NCBI GenBank assembly: GCA_900754855.1
Contig: CAAEEI010000005.1
Span: forward strand, 1-21,489
DNA: 21,489 bases
From: Lachnospiraceae bacterium
GTDB taxonomy: Bacteria; Bacillota; Clostridia; Lachnospirales; Lachnospiraceae
Direction: 5' to 3'
In this document: piece after piece, positions 6,877 to 13,900 of the stretch
Numbering within the stretch: position 1 is the stretch's first letter
Layout: the number at the start of each line of letters is the position of its first letter
The notes under the pieces: generated by a model
What the model saw: only the letters and a program-made list of their open reading frames with translations
Databases searched by the model: none
Told to the model about the DNA's origin: nothing
Program-made: the position numbers and the translations under genes

Positions 6877-7627
6877 ACTGTTCGTCGGTTATGCGGTGAA
6901 TAAACGCCTCCGTGTAAGCGGTGAGCGCCATCTCGCTATGTACGCCGCAAAGTACGGCCAGTTTATTGATGGAAAACAGGGTTTTTCCCAGTTGGCGCTG
7001 CAAATCTTCCGAATGGTTCGAAGCTGCATCCGGTGCGACAGCAGTCAGTTGCAGATCGACTACAGATTCCATGATCTCCCGGAAAACGTCTTCCTTCTGC
7101 AAAGAAAGCAGATGATGTTTTTCTGCTTTTTTCAGGACTTTCTGGCTGCGAATCAGAGCAGGGAAAGCCGCGGGAACCAGAGAAATCGCATGGGAAGGAG
7201 CGGTGTTTTCTCCCTGTTCCGCCCGTTCTTTGGCCTTGATCGCTTCCCAGTCTGCCTGCTGTTCTTCCGGACTGTCATAGGACTGTCCTCCGAAAACATG
7301 GGGATGGCGGCGAATCATCTTCCGGGCGATGCCGTCAATGACATCTTCCAGAGTAAATTCCCCGCACTCTTCGGCAATCTGGCTGTGCAGCAATACCTGC
7401 AAAAGCAGATCGCCCAGTTCTTCACAAAGATGATCGGCACACCCGGTAGCGCTCAGGTCGGTTACGGCCTGATTCACCTCGTAAGCTTCTTCGATGGTGG
7501 TGGCCTTCATGGTCTCATGGGTCTGCGCCTTGTCCCATGGACAGCCATGTTCGCTGCGAAGGGCGGCGATGATGGCATGAAGTTCTTCAAAAGTAAAAAA
7601 TTTCTCCGTAGATTTTTTGTCCTTCAT
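6875..7627 (-). CDS. mazG: MazG nucleoside triphosphate pyrophosphohydrolase
   Basis: Hydrolyses (d)NTPs to monophosphates and pyrophosphate, a house-cleaning role that can also lower ppGpp in some bacteria. The first all-alpha MazG domain is intact: HGCPWDKAQTH at 27-37, the metal-binding EEAYE at 46-50 and EELGD at 69-73, then RRHPHVFGG at 106-114. The second domain (about 145-250) keeps the linker PALIRSQKVLKKA and an REIMES segment, but where E. coli MazG has EEMGDLLF it reads RQLGKTLF (211-218). The acidic ligands there are replaced by Gln and Lys, so the second site looks catalytically dead. GGAGA sits 7 bases before the ATG at 7627, with an extended -10 promoter upstream. Confidence 0.92.
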   Translation of the reverse strand: MKDKKSTEKFFTFEELHAIIAALRSEHGCPWDKAQTHETMKATTIEEAYEVNQAVTDLSATGCADHLCEELGDLLLQVLLHSQIAEECGEFTLEDVIDGIARKMIRRHPHVFGGQSYDSPEEQQADWEAIKAKERAEQGENTAPSHAISLVPAAFPALIRSQKVLKKAEKHHLLSLQKEDVFREIMESVVDLQLTAVAPDAASNHSEDLQRQLGKTLFSINKLAVLCGVHSEMALTAYTEAFIHRITDEQ

Positions 7628-7674
7628 TGATATTCTCCAAAAATTAAACAGAATTGCAAACCTGCTTTTGTATC

Positions 7675-7683
7675 ATTATACCA
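7675..7683 (-). promoter_or_regulatory. Extended -10 promoter of mazG
   Basis: Minus-strand TGGTATAAT, a TGn element joined to a consensus TATAAT. No clear -35. It lies about 50 bases upstream of the mazG ATG and back to back with the promoter of the divergent surface-polymer operon. Confidence 0.6.
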
Positions 7684-7732
7684 AAGATAAAAGAGGAAAT
7701 CCATAAGAATATTAGGAAATTTTGTAAAAGTG

Positions 7733-7761
7733 TTGCCTTTCCCCGGGCAAAACATTATAAT
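7733..7761 (+). promoter_or_regulatory. Promoter of the glycerophosphotransferase operon with inverted repeat
   Basis: TTGCCT at 7733-7738 and TATAAT at 7756-7761, separated by exactly 17 bases. A TTGCC (7733-7737) / GGCAA (7746-7750) inverted repeat overlaps the -35 and spacer, and could be an operator. Confidence 0.75.
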
Positions 7762-7787
7762 AAGACCCAAGAGAACGGGAGGACTAT

Positions 7788-9479
7788 ATGAAGAAATTTA
7801 ATTATCGCACAACCGTAAATATTCACGAAAATACCATGCAGTTGGGATTTCGCTGTCAGCTTCCGGCTGCCATGGCTGGCCGCCGCATTCGTCTTCAGGC
7901 AGTTTTCAGCCAAAGGCAGGTGGATCGCCGCTTTCCAATGGAAGTGACGCTGGAAGAGCAGGAAAACGGAGCGCAGATTCTGGCTGACGCCGCCATAGAG
8001 CTGCCCTGGGTATTTCGTCAGCCGCCGAGACATAAGGTCATGGTCACCTTTTCCCTCTGGTGCGGCACAGAAGAATATCTTCTGGATGATCAGCCTTTTC
8101 CGGTACAAAAGGAACTGTTCGCCAGACCGGAAGAAAGCCGTAAAAGAAGCCTGTTTAAATTTGTCCTGTGCACACTGGGTCTGCCTTTTTTGCTGCTCAG
8201 GGCATATGGTAAAGAGGGAAGAAACCTCAGCAAAGCAAAAAAGAGAGGCAATGATACCGTCTATCGCATCAGCGGCTATACTTACAGTCCAAGACAGCAA
8301 AATACGGATTATTTTGCCGCAAAATATGAACAGTGGGTAGAGAAAACACCGGTGCTGGAAGGAAATAAAGTGCTGTTTCTTTCCGAACGTCTGCCGGAAG
8401 AGGGCGGTAATCTTCAAATTATCAAGGAACAGTTTGCCCGTGATCCGGAGGTTACCGTGACCGAGTTTATCTGTACCCGGACCGTGGACGCCCTGAAGAA
8501 GAAAGAACTGCGGGAATGTGCCGCCAGATGTGCCGAAGCAAGAGTGATCGTTCTGGAAGACTTTTATCCGCAGCTGCACCGTCTCCATATCCGCAGAGAG
8601 ACAAAAATCGTCCAGCTCTGGCATGCCTGCGGGGCTTTTAAAACCTTTGGCCTGACCAGAATGGGCAAACCGGGAGGCGCGCCGCAAAGTTCCATGAATC
8701 ACAGAAACTATGATTTTGTCAGCGTCAGCAGCGAGGCCATCCGGAGCATTTATGCGGAGGCATTTGCCATCCCGACCACGAAGGTGAAGGCATTGGGGGT
8801 ACCCCGGACAGACTGTCTTTTTCAATGGGAAAGTAAAAAAGAAAAAAGAAAAAAATTATATGAAAAATATCCGGTACTGCAGGAACATAAGGTCATCCTG
8901 TTCGCGCCAACCTTCCGGGGAGATGGAAATAAAGACGCACATTATCCGCCAGATGCTTTTGCGGTCAATCGTTTTATGCAGGCCATGCCGGATGATGTCG
9001 TATGCATCGTAAAACAGCATCCTTTCGTGCACCAGACCATGGATATTGCTCCGCAGTGGGCAGACTGGGTTCTGGATCTGACCGGGCAGGATCACATCAA
9101 CGATCTGCTTTTGCTCACGGACCTGCTCATTACGGATTACAGCTCCTGCATTTTTGAGGCTGCCCTTCTGGACGTGCCAATGCTCTTTTATGCCTTTGAT
9201 AAAGAAGAATATATGGCGAGCAGGGATTTCTACTTCGCCTATGAAGAAATGGTACCGGGACCTGTGACAGAAAACTTCCGGGAGATGACGAACAAGGCGG
9301 CCCGCATGATTTCCGGCCGGTGGAGTCCGGAAGAAGAGGAAGAACCGACGTCTTTGGCAAAGCATCTGCCGGCGCTTACCAGACGCATGGAAGATTTTCG
9401 TCGTGTTTTCCTGGGTGCGCTGGATGGACACAGCACCGAAAGAGTATATCAGTATATTAAAGAAAATTATCTGTCCTGA
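7788..9479 (+). CDS. CDP-glycerol glycerophosphotransferase family protein (TagB/TagF-like)
   Basis: Predicted membrane-associated enzyme that transfers glycerol phosphate (or another polyol phosphate) from a CDP-activated donor to a growing teichoic-acid-like polymer or glycan. The C-terminal half (about 190-500) carries the family landmarks: WHACGAFK at 279-286 with the likely catalytic His279, GVPRTD at 337-342, APTFRG at 373-378, KQHPF at 409-413 with the second key His411, and TDYSS at 449-453 followed by EAALLDVPMLFYAFD. The first 180 residues are beta-rich, match no domain I recognise, and end in a hydrophobic stretch (about 122-140) that may touch the membrane. Some homologues carry WHG where this has WHA. 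GGGAGG precedes the ATG. A secreted propeller gene follows after 47 bases. Polyol identity is unknown. Confidence 0.87.
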   Translation: MKKFNYRTTVNIHENTMQLGFRCQLPAAMAGRRIRLQAVFSQRQVDRRFPMEVTLEEQENGAQILADAAIELPWVFRQPPRHKVMVTFSLWCGTEEYLLDDQPFPVQKELFARPEESRKRSLFKFVLCTLGLPFLLLRAYGKEGRNLSKAKKRGNDTVYRISGYTYSPRQQNTDYFAAKYEQWVEKTPVLEGNKVLFLSERLPEEGGNLQIIKEQFARDPEVTVTEFICTRTVDALKKKELRECAARCAEARVIVLEDFYPQLHRLHIRRETKIVQLWHACGAFKTFGLTRMGKPGGAPQSSMNHRNYDFVSVSSEAIRSIYAEAFAIPTTKVKALGVPRTDCLFQWESKKEKRKKLYEKYPVLQEHKVILFAPTFRGDGNKDAHYPPDAFAVNRFMQAMPDDVVCIVKQHPFVHQTMDIAPQWADWVLDLTGQDHINDLLLLTDLLITDYSSCIFEAALLDVPMLFYAFDKEEYMASRDFYFAYEEMVPGPVTENFREMTNKAARMISGRWSPEEEEEPTSLAKHLPALTRRMEDFRRVFLGALDGHSTERVYQYIKENYLS

Positions 9480-9511
9480 CGAGAAGCTGTATCTGAAAAA
9501 GGATGGAAAAC

Positions 9512-9516
9512 AGGAG
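9512..9516 (+). promoter_or_regulatory. Ribosome binding site deciding the start of the secreted propeller gene
   Basis: AGGAG, 10 bases before the ATG at 9527. The earlier in-frame ATG at 9503 directly abuts a GG run with no room for a ribosome site, so 9527 is preferred. Confidence 0.6.
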
Positions 9517-9526
9517 AAGCGGGAAA

Positions 9527-10573
9527 ATGAAACAGAAAAATCCATGGACACAGAGCAGGAAGGAAATTCTCCTCCTGTCAGCGCTGTTGATGGTCTTGTT
9601 GTTCCCTGTACGGACGCAGGCCAAAGCAGTGACCAGCGTTACGAAAAAACAGAATATTACCATGAAAAAGCTGACGCCGGCATTAAAACGCCGGATTGCC
9701 GCCTCAACGCCGGCAGAAAAGGCAGACAGCGATTTGCTTTTAAAACAGGCGGCAGCCAGGATTGCCACCGCACGGCTGCCACAGGGCTACACCCATGACG
9801 ATCAGTATTATTATTACCTGTCGCAGATGTCCAATAAGGGCAGGCATAAAAATGACCTGCGGCTTACCCGGATAAAATATAAAGGTCTGGGAAAATACAG
9901 CTTACAGTACATGACCCTGAAACAGTTTGGTCATGGCACGAATCTTGACTGCGCCACGGATCAGCAGGGAGTGACCTGGCTGTGGACCGGCAGTGATCCT
10001 GTCGGAAAAGCGCAGCAGACCAGTACCGTCTCCTGCTTTACTTTTCAGCCGGGAAAAGTACTAAAACGACACGGGACATTTGTATACCGCATACCGGTAA
10101 GAGGGACGACGAAACAATATGCCGTAAACTGTTACCCGGCCGTCAGTCCCGATGGGAAAAAACTGGCTGTTCGCTTCACCAGGCATGGCGGGCAGCAGTT
10201 CCAGTTTTACCGCTTAGAAAACGGGACGGTAATCGACCCGAAGAAAGCCGGGAAAACGTTACGCAGAGCAAAAACAGCCGGAGATTTTCAGGGGTTTGAC
10301 ATCGCGGGAACGACCCTTTATACGATAGAAGGTACGGCCAGAAAATCTGAACTGCGGGAAACCGGAAAGGCATATCGCTTTGCGCCTATCCGTATCCGCA
10401 CCTATGATTACCATACAGGAAAAACAACCACGCAGAAGATCCGGGGAGCGGCCGGACTCAGCCACCGAGAGCCGGAGGGAATACAGGTAGATGCTGCAGG
10501 AAGAAAAGAAATTATGATCGCCTCCCATTATAAAGAACGTTATACCTGCGTGAATCTGTACGATGTGCGGTGA
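9527..10573 (+). CDS. Secreted beta-propeller protein, helveticin J/TagC-like
   Basis: Exported protein of 348 residues with a signal peptide (1-34, hydrophobic core LLLSALLMVLLF, cleavage near TQAKA). Residues 80-348 show repeated short blade-like blocks: LPQGYTHDDQYYYYLSQ (84-100), HGTNLDC (136-142), NCYPAVSPDGKKLAV (201-215), FQGFDIAGTTLYTIEG (254-269) and EPEGIQVD (315-322). These recall the five-bladed propeller shared by class III bacteriocin helveticin J and the TagC/phage receptor-binding proteins. The family call is from memory of the pattern, not a search. It lies in the operon of a TagB/TagF-like enzyme, where TagC-type proteins also occur, so a role in handling or binding the wall polymer is more likely than killing. 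No catalytic motif was seen. Confidence 0.6.
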   Translation: MKQKNPWTQSRKEILLLSALLMVLLFPVRTQAKAVTSVTKKQNITMKKLTPALKRRIAASTPAEKADSDLLLKQAAARIATARLPQGYTHDDQYYYYLSQMSNKGRHKNDLRLTRIKYKGLGKYSLQYMTLKQFGHGTNLDCATDQQGVTWLWTGSDPVGKAQQTSTVSCFTFQPGKVLKRHGTFVYRIPVRGTTKQYAVNCYPAVSPDGKKLAVRFTRHGGQQFQFYRLENGTVIDPKKAGKTLRRAKTAGDFQGFDIAGTTLYTIEGTARKSELRETGKAYRFAPIRIRTYDYHTGKTTTQKIRGAAGLSHREPEGIQVDAAGRKEIMIASHYKERYTCVNLYDVR

Positions 10574-10614
10574 AAAAAGAAGAAGCCGGCAGGATTTTCA
10601 AAGGATTTTTATGA

Positions 10615-10643
10615 TTGTGTAAAAAATCATATTATGGTATATT
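10615..10643 (+). promoter_or_regulatory. Candidate promoter of the rhamnose polysaccharide cluster
   Basis: TTGTGT (10615-10620), 17-base spacer, TATATT (10638-10643). It would give a leader of roughly 240 bases before rmlA. A TATAAT at 10768-10773 lacks a properly spaced -35. Confidence 0.4.
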
Positions 10644-10706
10644 GTATGTAAATTTAATGTATTTTGCTATATTGGTTATGCTATGCTCGCAGGCAGGGTG
10701 TCGGCA

Positions 10707-10719
10707 GATATTAAATATC
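10707..10719. repeat. Palindrome GATATTAAATATC in the rml leader
   Basis: Two 6-base arms (GATATT and AATATC) around a central A, about 65 bases downstream of the candidate -10. It could be a protein-binding site. Nothing ties it to a specific regulator. Confidence 0.3.
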
Positions 10720-10889
10720 AGATTGAACATGAAAGTATAGGAGAGGATTCTCGATTGACGTATTCTGTATAATGTCTAATGTCCTGCATATCAAAATAAA
10801 AAGCTGTATATTAAAACAACAGAAAAAAGAGCAAAACTACAAAATATAGTAAAACCCTAAAGCACAGGAATATAAGGAGGAGACAAATC

Positions 10890-11777
10890 ATGAAAGGTAT
10901 CATTTTAGCCGGAGGTTCAGGGACAAGACTTTACCCACTGACAAAGGTGACCAGTAAGCAGCTGCTTCCGATTTTTGATAAACCGATGATCTACTATCCG
11001 ATGAGCGTAATGATGATGGCAGGTATCCGCGATATTCTGATTATTTCCACACCGACAGATACCCCAAGATTTGAGGCGCTTTTAGGAGACGGACATCAGT
11101 TTGGGGTAAATCTTACCTATGCCGTACAGCCTAGCCCGGACGGACTGGCGCAGGCATTTATCATCGGCGAAGAGTTTATTGGCAATGACTCTGTGGCTAT
11201 GGTACTGGGAGATAATATTTTCCATGGCCACGGTTTAAAGAAACGCCTCCGCGCCGCAGTGGAGCGTGCGGAAAAAGACTCCGGAGCAACTGTGTTTGGC
11301 TACTATGTGGATGATCCGGAAAGATTTGGTATCGTGGAGTTTGACAAAGAAGGCCGCGCCATTTCCATTGAAGAGAAGCCGGAGCATCCAAAGAGTAATT
11401 ATTGTGTGACCGGATTATATTTCTATGACAATCGTGTGGTAGACTATGCGAAGAATCTGACGCCGTCTGCCCGTGGAGAGCTGGAGATCACAGATCTGAA
11501 CCGGATTTATCTGGAACAACAGGAGCTGCATGTGGAACTTTTGGGTCAGGGATTTACTTGGCTGGATACGGGAACCCATGAAAGTCTTGTGGATGCCACA
11601 AACTTTGTAAAAACTGTGGAACAGCATTCCCACAGGAAGATTGCCTGTCTGGAAGAATTGGGTTATATTAATGGCTGGATTGGCGAAAAAGAAATTATGG
11701 AGACCTATGAGATTATGAAAAAGAACCAGTACGGACAGTATCTGAAAGACGTTCTGGACGGAAAATATCTGGACTAA
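10890..11777 (+). CDS. rmlA: Glucose-1-phosphate thymidylyltransferase
   Basis: First enzyme of dTDP-L-rhamnose synthesis; joins glucose-1-phosphate to dTTP with release of pyrophosphate. The 295-residue length is standard for RmlA. The nucleotide-binding signature GGSGTRLYPLT followed by SKQLLPIFDKPMIYYP lies at residues 8-37, and the metal-binding GDNIFHG and the EEKPEHPKSN block follow in order. The C-terminal ETYEIMKKNQYGQYL region is typical. AGGAGGAG lies upstream of the ATG. It heads a plus-strand cluster with rmlB, rmlD and rmlC, all needed for the same sugar nucleotide, and is probably transcribed with them. Confidence 0.97.
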   Translation: MKGIILAGGSGTRLYPLTKVTSKQLLPIFDKPMIYYPMSVMMMAGIRDILIISTPTDTPRFEALLGDGHQFGVNLTYAVQPSPDGLAQAFIIGEEFIGNDSVAMVLGDNIFHGHGLKKRLRAAVERAEKDSGATVFGYYVDDPERFGIVEFDKEGRAISIEEKPEHPKSNYCVTGLYFYDNRVVDYAKNLTPSARGELEITDLNRIYLEQQELHVELLGQGFTWLDTGTHESLVDATNFVKTVEQHSHRKIACLEELGYINGWIGEKEIMETYEIMKKNQYGQYLKDVLDGKYLD

Positions 11778-11779
11778 CC

Positions 11780-11871
11780 AACCCAAAGGATTCCTTGTCC
11801 AAACCATGGGTTATGGTGCAGGCAGCATAATCTCTGACAGGAGTCCCCGTACAGGAATGGGAATCGTACGG
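11780..11871 (+). repeat. Hairpin-forming spacer between rmlA and rmlB
   Basis: AACCCA (11780-11785) pairs with TGGGTT (11807-11812) around an AAGGA/TCCTT mini-stem, and CCGTAC (11847-11852) pairs with GTACGG (11866-11871). Neither is followed by a T run, so they are not classic terminators. They fill much of the 132-base gap and may affect message stability or pausing. Confidence 0.4.
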
Positions 11872-11909
11872 AAAGAATATAAGAAATAAAAGGAAATGAG
11901 GAAATAATT

Positions 11910-12944
11910 ATGACAATTCTTGTAACCGGCGGAGCCGGATTTATTGGCGCAAATTTTGTATATCTGGAATTAAAAGAGCATCCGGAAGACCGGATCGTCT
12001 GTATCGATAAACTGACCTATGCCGGCAATCTGGAGACCTTAAAAGAGGCAATGGAATATCCGAACTTCCGTTTCGAAAAAATGGATATTTGCGACAGAGA
12101 AGCTGTTTTCGCCCTTTTTGAGGAAGAAAAACCGGATATTGTGGTTAACTTCGCTGCAGAGAGCCATGTAGACCGTTCGATCGAAGATCCGGGAATCTTC
12201 CTGCAGACCAATATCATGGGAACGCAGGTGATGATGGATGCCAGCCGTAAATACGGAGTAAAACGTTATCATCAGGTGTCTACCGATGAAGTGTACGGCG
12301 ATCTTCCGTTAGATCGTCCAGATTTATTCTTTACGGAAGACACACCGCTGAAAACCAGCAGCCCATACAGTTCCTCCAAAGCGGGAGCAGATCTGCTGGT
12401 GAACGCTTATCACAGAACCTTTGGTCTGCCGACAACCATTTCCCGTTGTTCCAATAACTACGGTCCTTATCAGTTCCCGGAAAAACTGATTCCGCTGATG
12501 ATTGCCAACGCGTTGGCTGATAAGCCTCTTCCGGTATATGGAGAAGGATTAAACGTTCGCGACTGGCTCTACGTGGAAGATCACTGTAAAGCCATCGACC
12601 TGATTATCCGTCAGGGAAAAGTCGGGGAAGTATATAATATTGGTGGTCATAATGAAATGAAAAACATTGATATTGTAAAAATTATCTGTGAAGCGCTGGG
12701 TAAACCGGAATCTCTGATTACCCATGTCACCGACCGTAAAGGACATGACATGCGTTATGCCATTGACCCGGCCAAAATTCACGGAGAACTGGGCTGGCTG
12801 CCGGAAACCATGTTTAAAGATGGCATCCAGAAAACCATCCAGTGGTATCTGGATAATAAAGAATGGTGGGAAAGAATCATTTCCGGTGAATACCAGAATT
12901 ATTATGATTCCATGTATGGAAAACGTCTGCAGGACGCTGAATAA
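11910..12944 (+). CDS. rmlB: dTDP-glucose 4,6-dehydratase
   Basis: Second step of the dTDP-rhamnose pathway; an NAD-dependent short-chain dehydrogenase/reductase that turns dTDP-glucose into dTDP-4-keto-6-deoxyglucose. The 344-residue protein begins with the Rossmann motif TGGAGFIGANF (6-16). It carries the catalytic STDEVYGDL segment, the YSSSKAGAD block with the Tyr and Lys of the YxxxK pair, and the substrate-binding SRCSNNYGPYQFPEKLIPL and GEGLNVRDWLYVEDH blocks. It lies 132 bases after rmlA. GGAAATGAGGAAATA upstream gives a moderate ribosome site. No odd features. Confidence 0.97.
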   Translation: MTILVTGGAGFIGANFVYLELKEHPEDRIVCIDKLTYAGNLETLKEAMEYPNFRFEKMDICDREAVFALFEEEKPDIVVNFAAESHVDRSIEDPGIFLQTNIMGTQVMMDASRKYGVKRYHQVSTDEVYGDLPLDRPDLFFTEDTPLKTSSPYSSSKAGADLLVNAYHRTFGLPTTISRCSNNYGPYQFPEKLIPLMIANALADKPLPVYGEGLNVRDWLYVEDHCKAIDLIIRQGKVGEVYNIGGHNEMKNIDIVKIICEALGKPESLITHVTDRKGHDMRYAIDPAKIHGELGWLPETMFKDGIQKTIQWYLDNKEWWERIISGEYQNYYDSMYGKRLQDAE

Positions 12945-12959
12945 TCAGTAAAATAGTGT

Positions 12960-12988
12960 GCCCTATTTTGATGAAAATCAGATAGGGC
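12960..12988 (+). repeat. RNA hairpin with GAAA tetraloop between rmlB and rmlD
   Basis: GCCCTAT (12960-12966) pairs with ATAGGGC (12982-12988), and inside it TGAT (12969-12972) pairs with ATCA (12977-12980) capped by a GAAA loop of GNRA type. A small internal loop separates the two stems. No T tract follows, so it is not a standard terminator. It lies shortly after the rmlB stop. Confidence 0.55.
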
Positions 12989-13026
12989 TTTCACTGCGTT
13001 ATGAGAGAAATAATAGGAGAAAGAAA

Positions 13027-13878
13027 ATGAGAGTATTTGTTACAGGCGTAAAGGGCCAGCTTGGTTATGATGTGGTCAATGAACTGGAAAAACGAGGGCA
13101 TATCGCCATCGGTGTGGACATTGACGAACTGGATATTACAGATGGAGCTGCCGTGGAAAGAATGATCAGAGAAGCGGCGCCGGATGCAGTCATTCACTGC
13201 GCTGCTTGGACAGCCGTCGATGCAGCGGAAGATAATCTGGATAAATGTCGGGAAGTCAATGCTCTTGGAACAGAAAATATCGCGAAAATCTGCAAAGAAC
13301 TGCATTGTAAGCTCATGTACATTTCTACCGATTATATTTTTGACGGGGAAGGAACCCGTCCGTGGGAGCCGGACGATCCGGTAACTACGCCCCTCAATGT
13401 ATATGGTCTGACCAAATATGAAGGAGAACTGGCCGTGCGAAAGAACGTAGAGAAGTTCTTCATTGTCCGCATTGCCTGGGTATTTGGAAAAGGGAAAAAC
13501 TTTATTCGTACCATGTTAAATCTTGGCAAGACCCACGATCATCTGACCGTAGTCAACGACCAGTACGGAACGCCGACCTATACCTATGACCTGGCCAGAC
13601 TTCTGGTGGATATGATTGAAACAGAAAAATACGGGAATTACCATGCCACCAACGAAGGCGGTTACATCACCTGGTATGACTTTGCCTGCGAGATCTTCCG
13701 TCAGGCCGGTATGGAAGTAGAAGTGGAACCGGTAAGCAGCGCACAGTTTGCTGCCAAAGCAAAACGCCCGGAAAACAGCCGGTTGAATAAACAGAAACTG
13801 GTGGATAATGGATTTACGCTGCTGCCAACCTGGCAGGATGCTTTAAGCAGATATTTGAAGACACTGGAAGGAGAATAA
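13027..13878 (+). CDS. rmlD: dTDP-4-dehydrorhamnose reductase
   Basis: Last step of dTDP-L-rhamnose synthesis; an NAD(P)H-dependent reductase of the extended SDR type, 283 residues. The nucleotide-binding motif TGVKGQLGYDV is at 6-16, STDYIFDGEGTRPWEPDDP marks the active-site strand, and YGLTKYEGE contains the catalytic Tyr and Lys. The C-terminal half shows the usual NSRLNK motif. The start at 13027 has AGGAG seven bases upstream (13015-13019). An in-frame earlier ATG at 12958 would read through the intercistronic hairpin and adds 23 residues unlike the family, so it is rejected. Confidence 0.96.
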   Translation: MRVFVTGVKGQLGYDVVNELEKRGHIAIGVDIDELDITDGAAVERMIREAAPDAVIHCAAWTAVDAAEDNLDKCREVNALGTENIAKICKELHCKLMYISTDYIFDGEGTRPWEPDDPVTTPLNVYGLTKYEGELAVRKNVEKFFIVRIAWVFGKGKNFIRTMLNLGKTHDHLTVVNDQYGTPTYTYDLARLLVDMIETEKYGNYHATNEGGYITWYDFACEIFRQAGMEVEVEPVSSAQFAAKAKRPENSRLNKQKLVDNGFTLLPTWQDALSRYLKTLEGE

Positions 13879-13900
13879 AAAGAAGCATTAAAAAGAAATA

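Larger units (their letters stand above)
10574..10889 (+). other. AT-rich leader/promoter region upstream of the rml cluster
   Basis: No coding sequence. It holds a plausible promoter at 10615-10643, a 13-base palindrome GATATTAAATATC at 10707-10719 and then about 170 AT-rich bases before the AGGAGGAG site of rmlA. No clear intrinsic terminator follows the preceding gene, so read-through from that operon is possible. Confidence 0.6.

Noticed and set aside
6896..7630. Plus-strand open frame of 244 codons opposite mazG
   Set aside because: Antisense to an intact, recognisable mazG, with no ribosome site and no recognisable protein.
7755..8825. Long minus-strand open frame (356 codons) opposite the glycerophosphotransferase gene
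   Set aside because: It lies wholly opposite a gene with clear family motifs, a good promoter and a ribosome site, and its translation shows no coherent domain. It is an antisense shadow.
10755..10773. TTGACG and TATAAT as a promoter close to rmlA
   Set aside because: The two hexamers are only 7 bases apart, far from the 16-18 needed, and neither has a good partner at proper spacing.
12969..12988. Terminator between rmlB and rmlD
   Set aside because: The hairpin is real but is followed by CTTTCAC, not a T run, and the pathway genes continue on the same strand.
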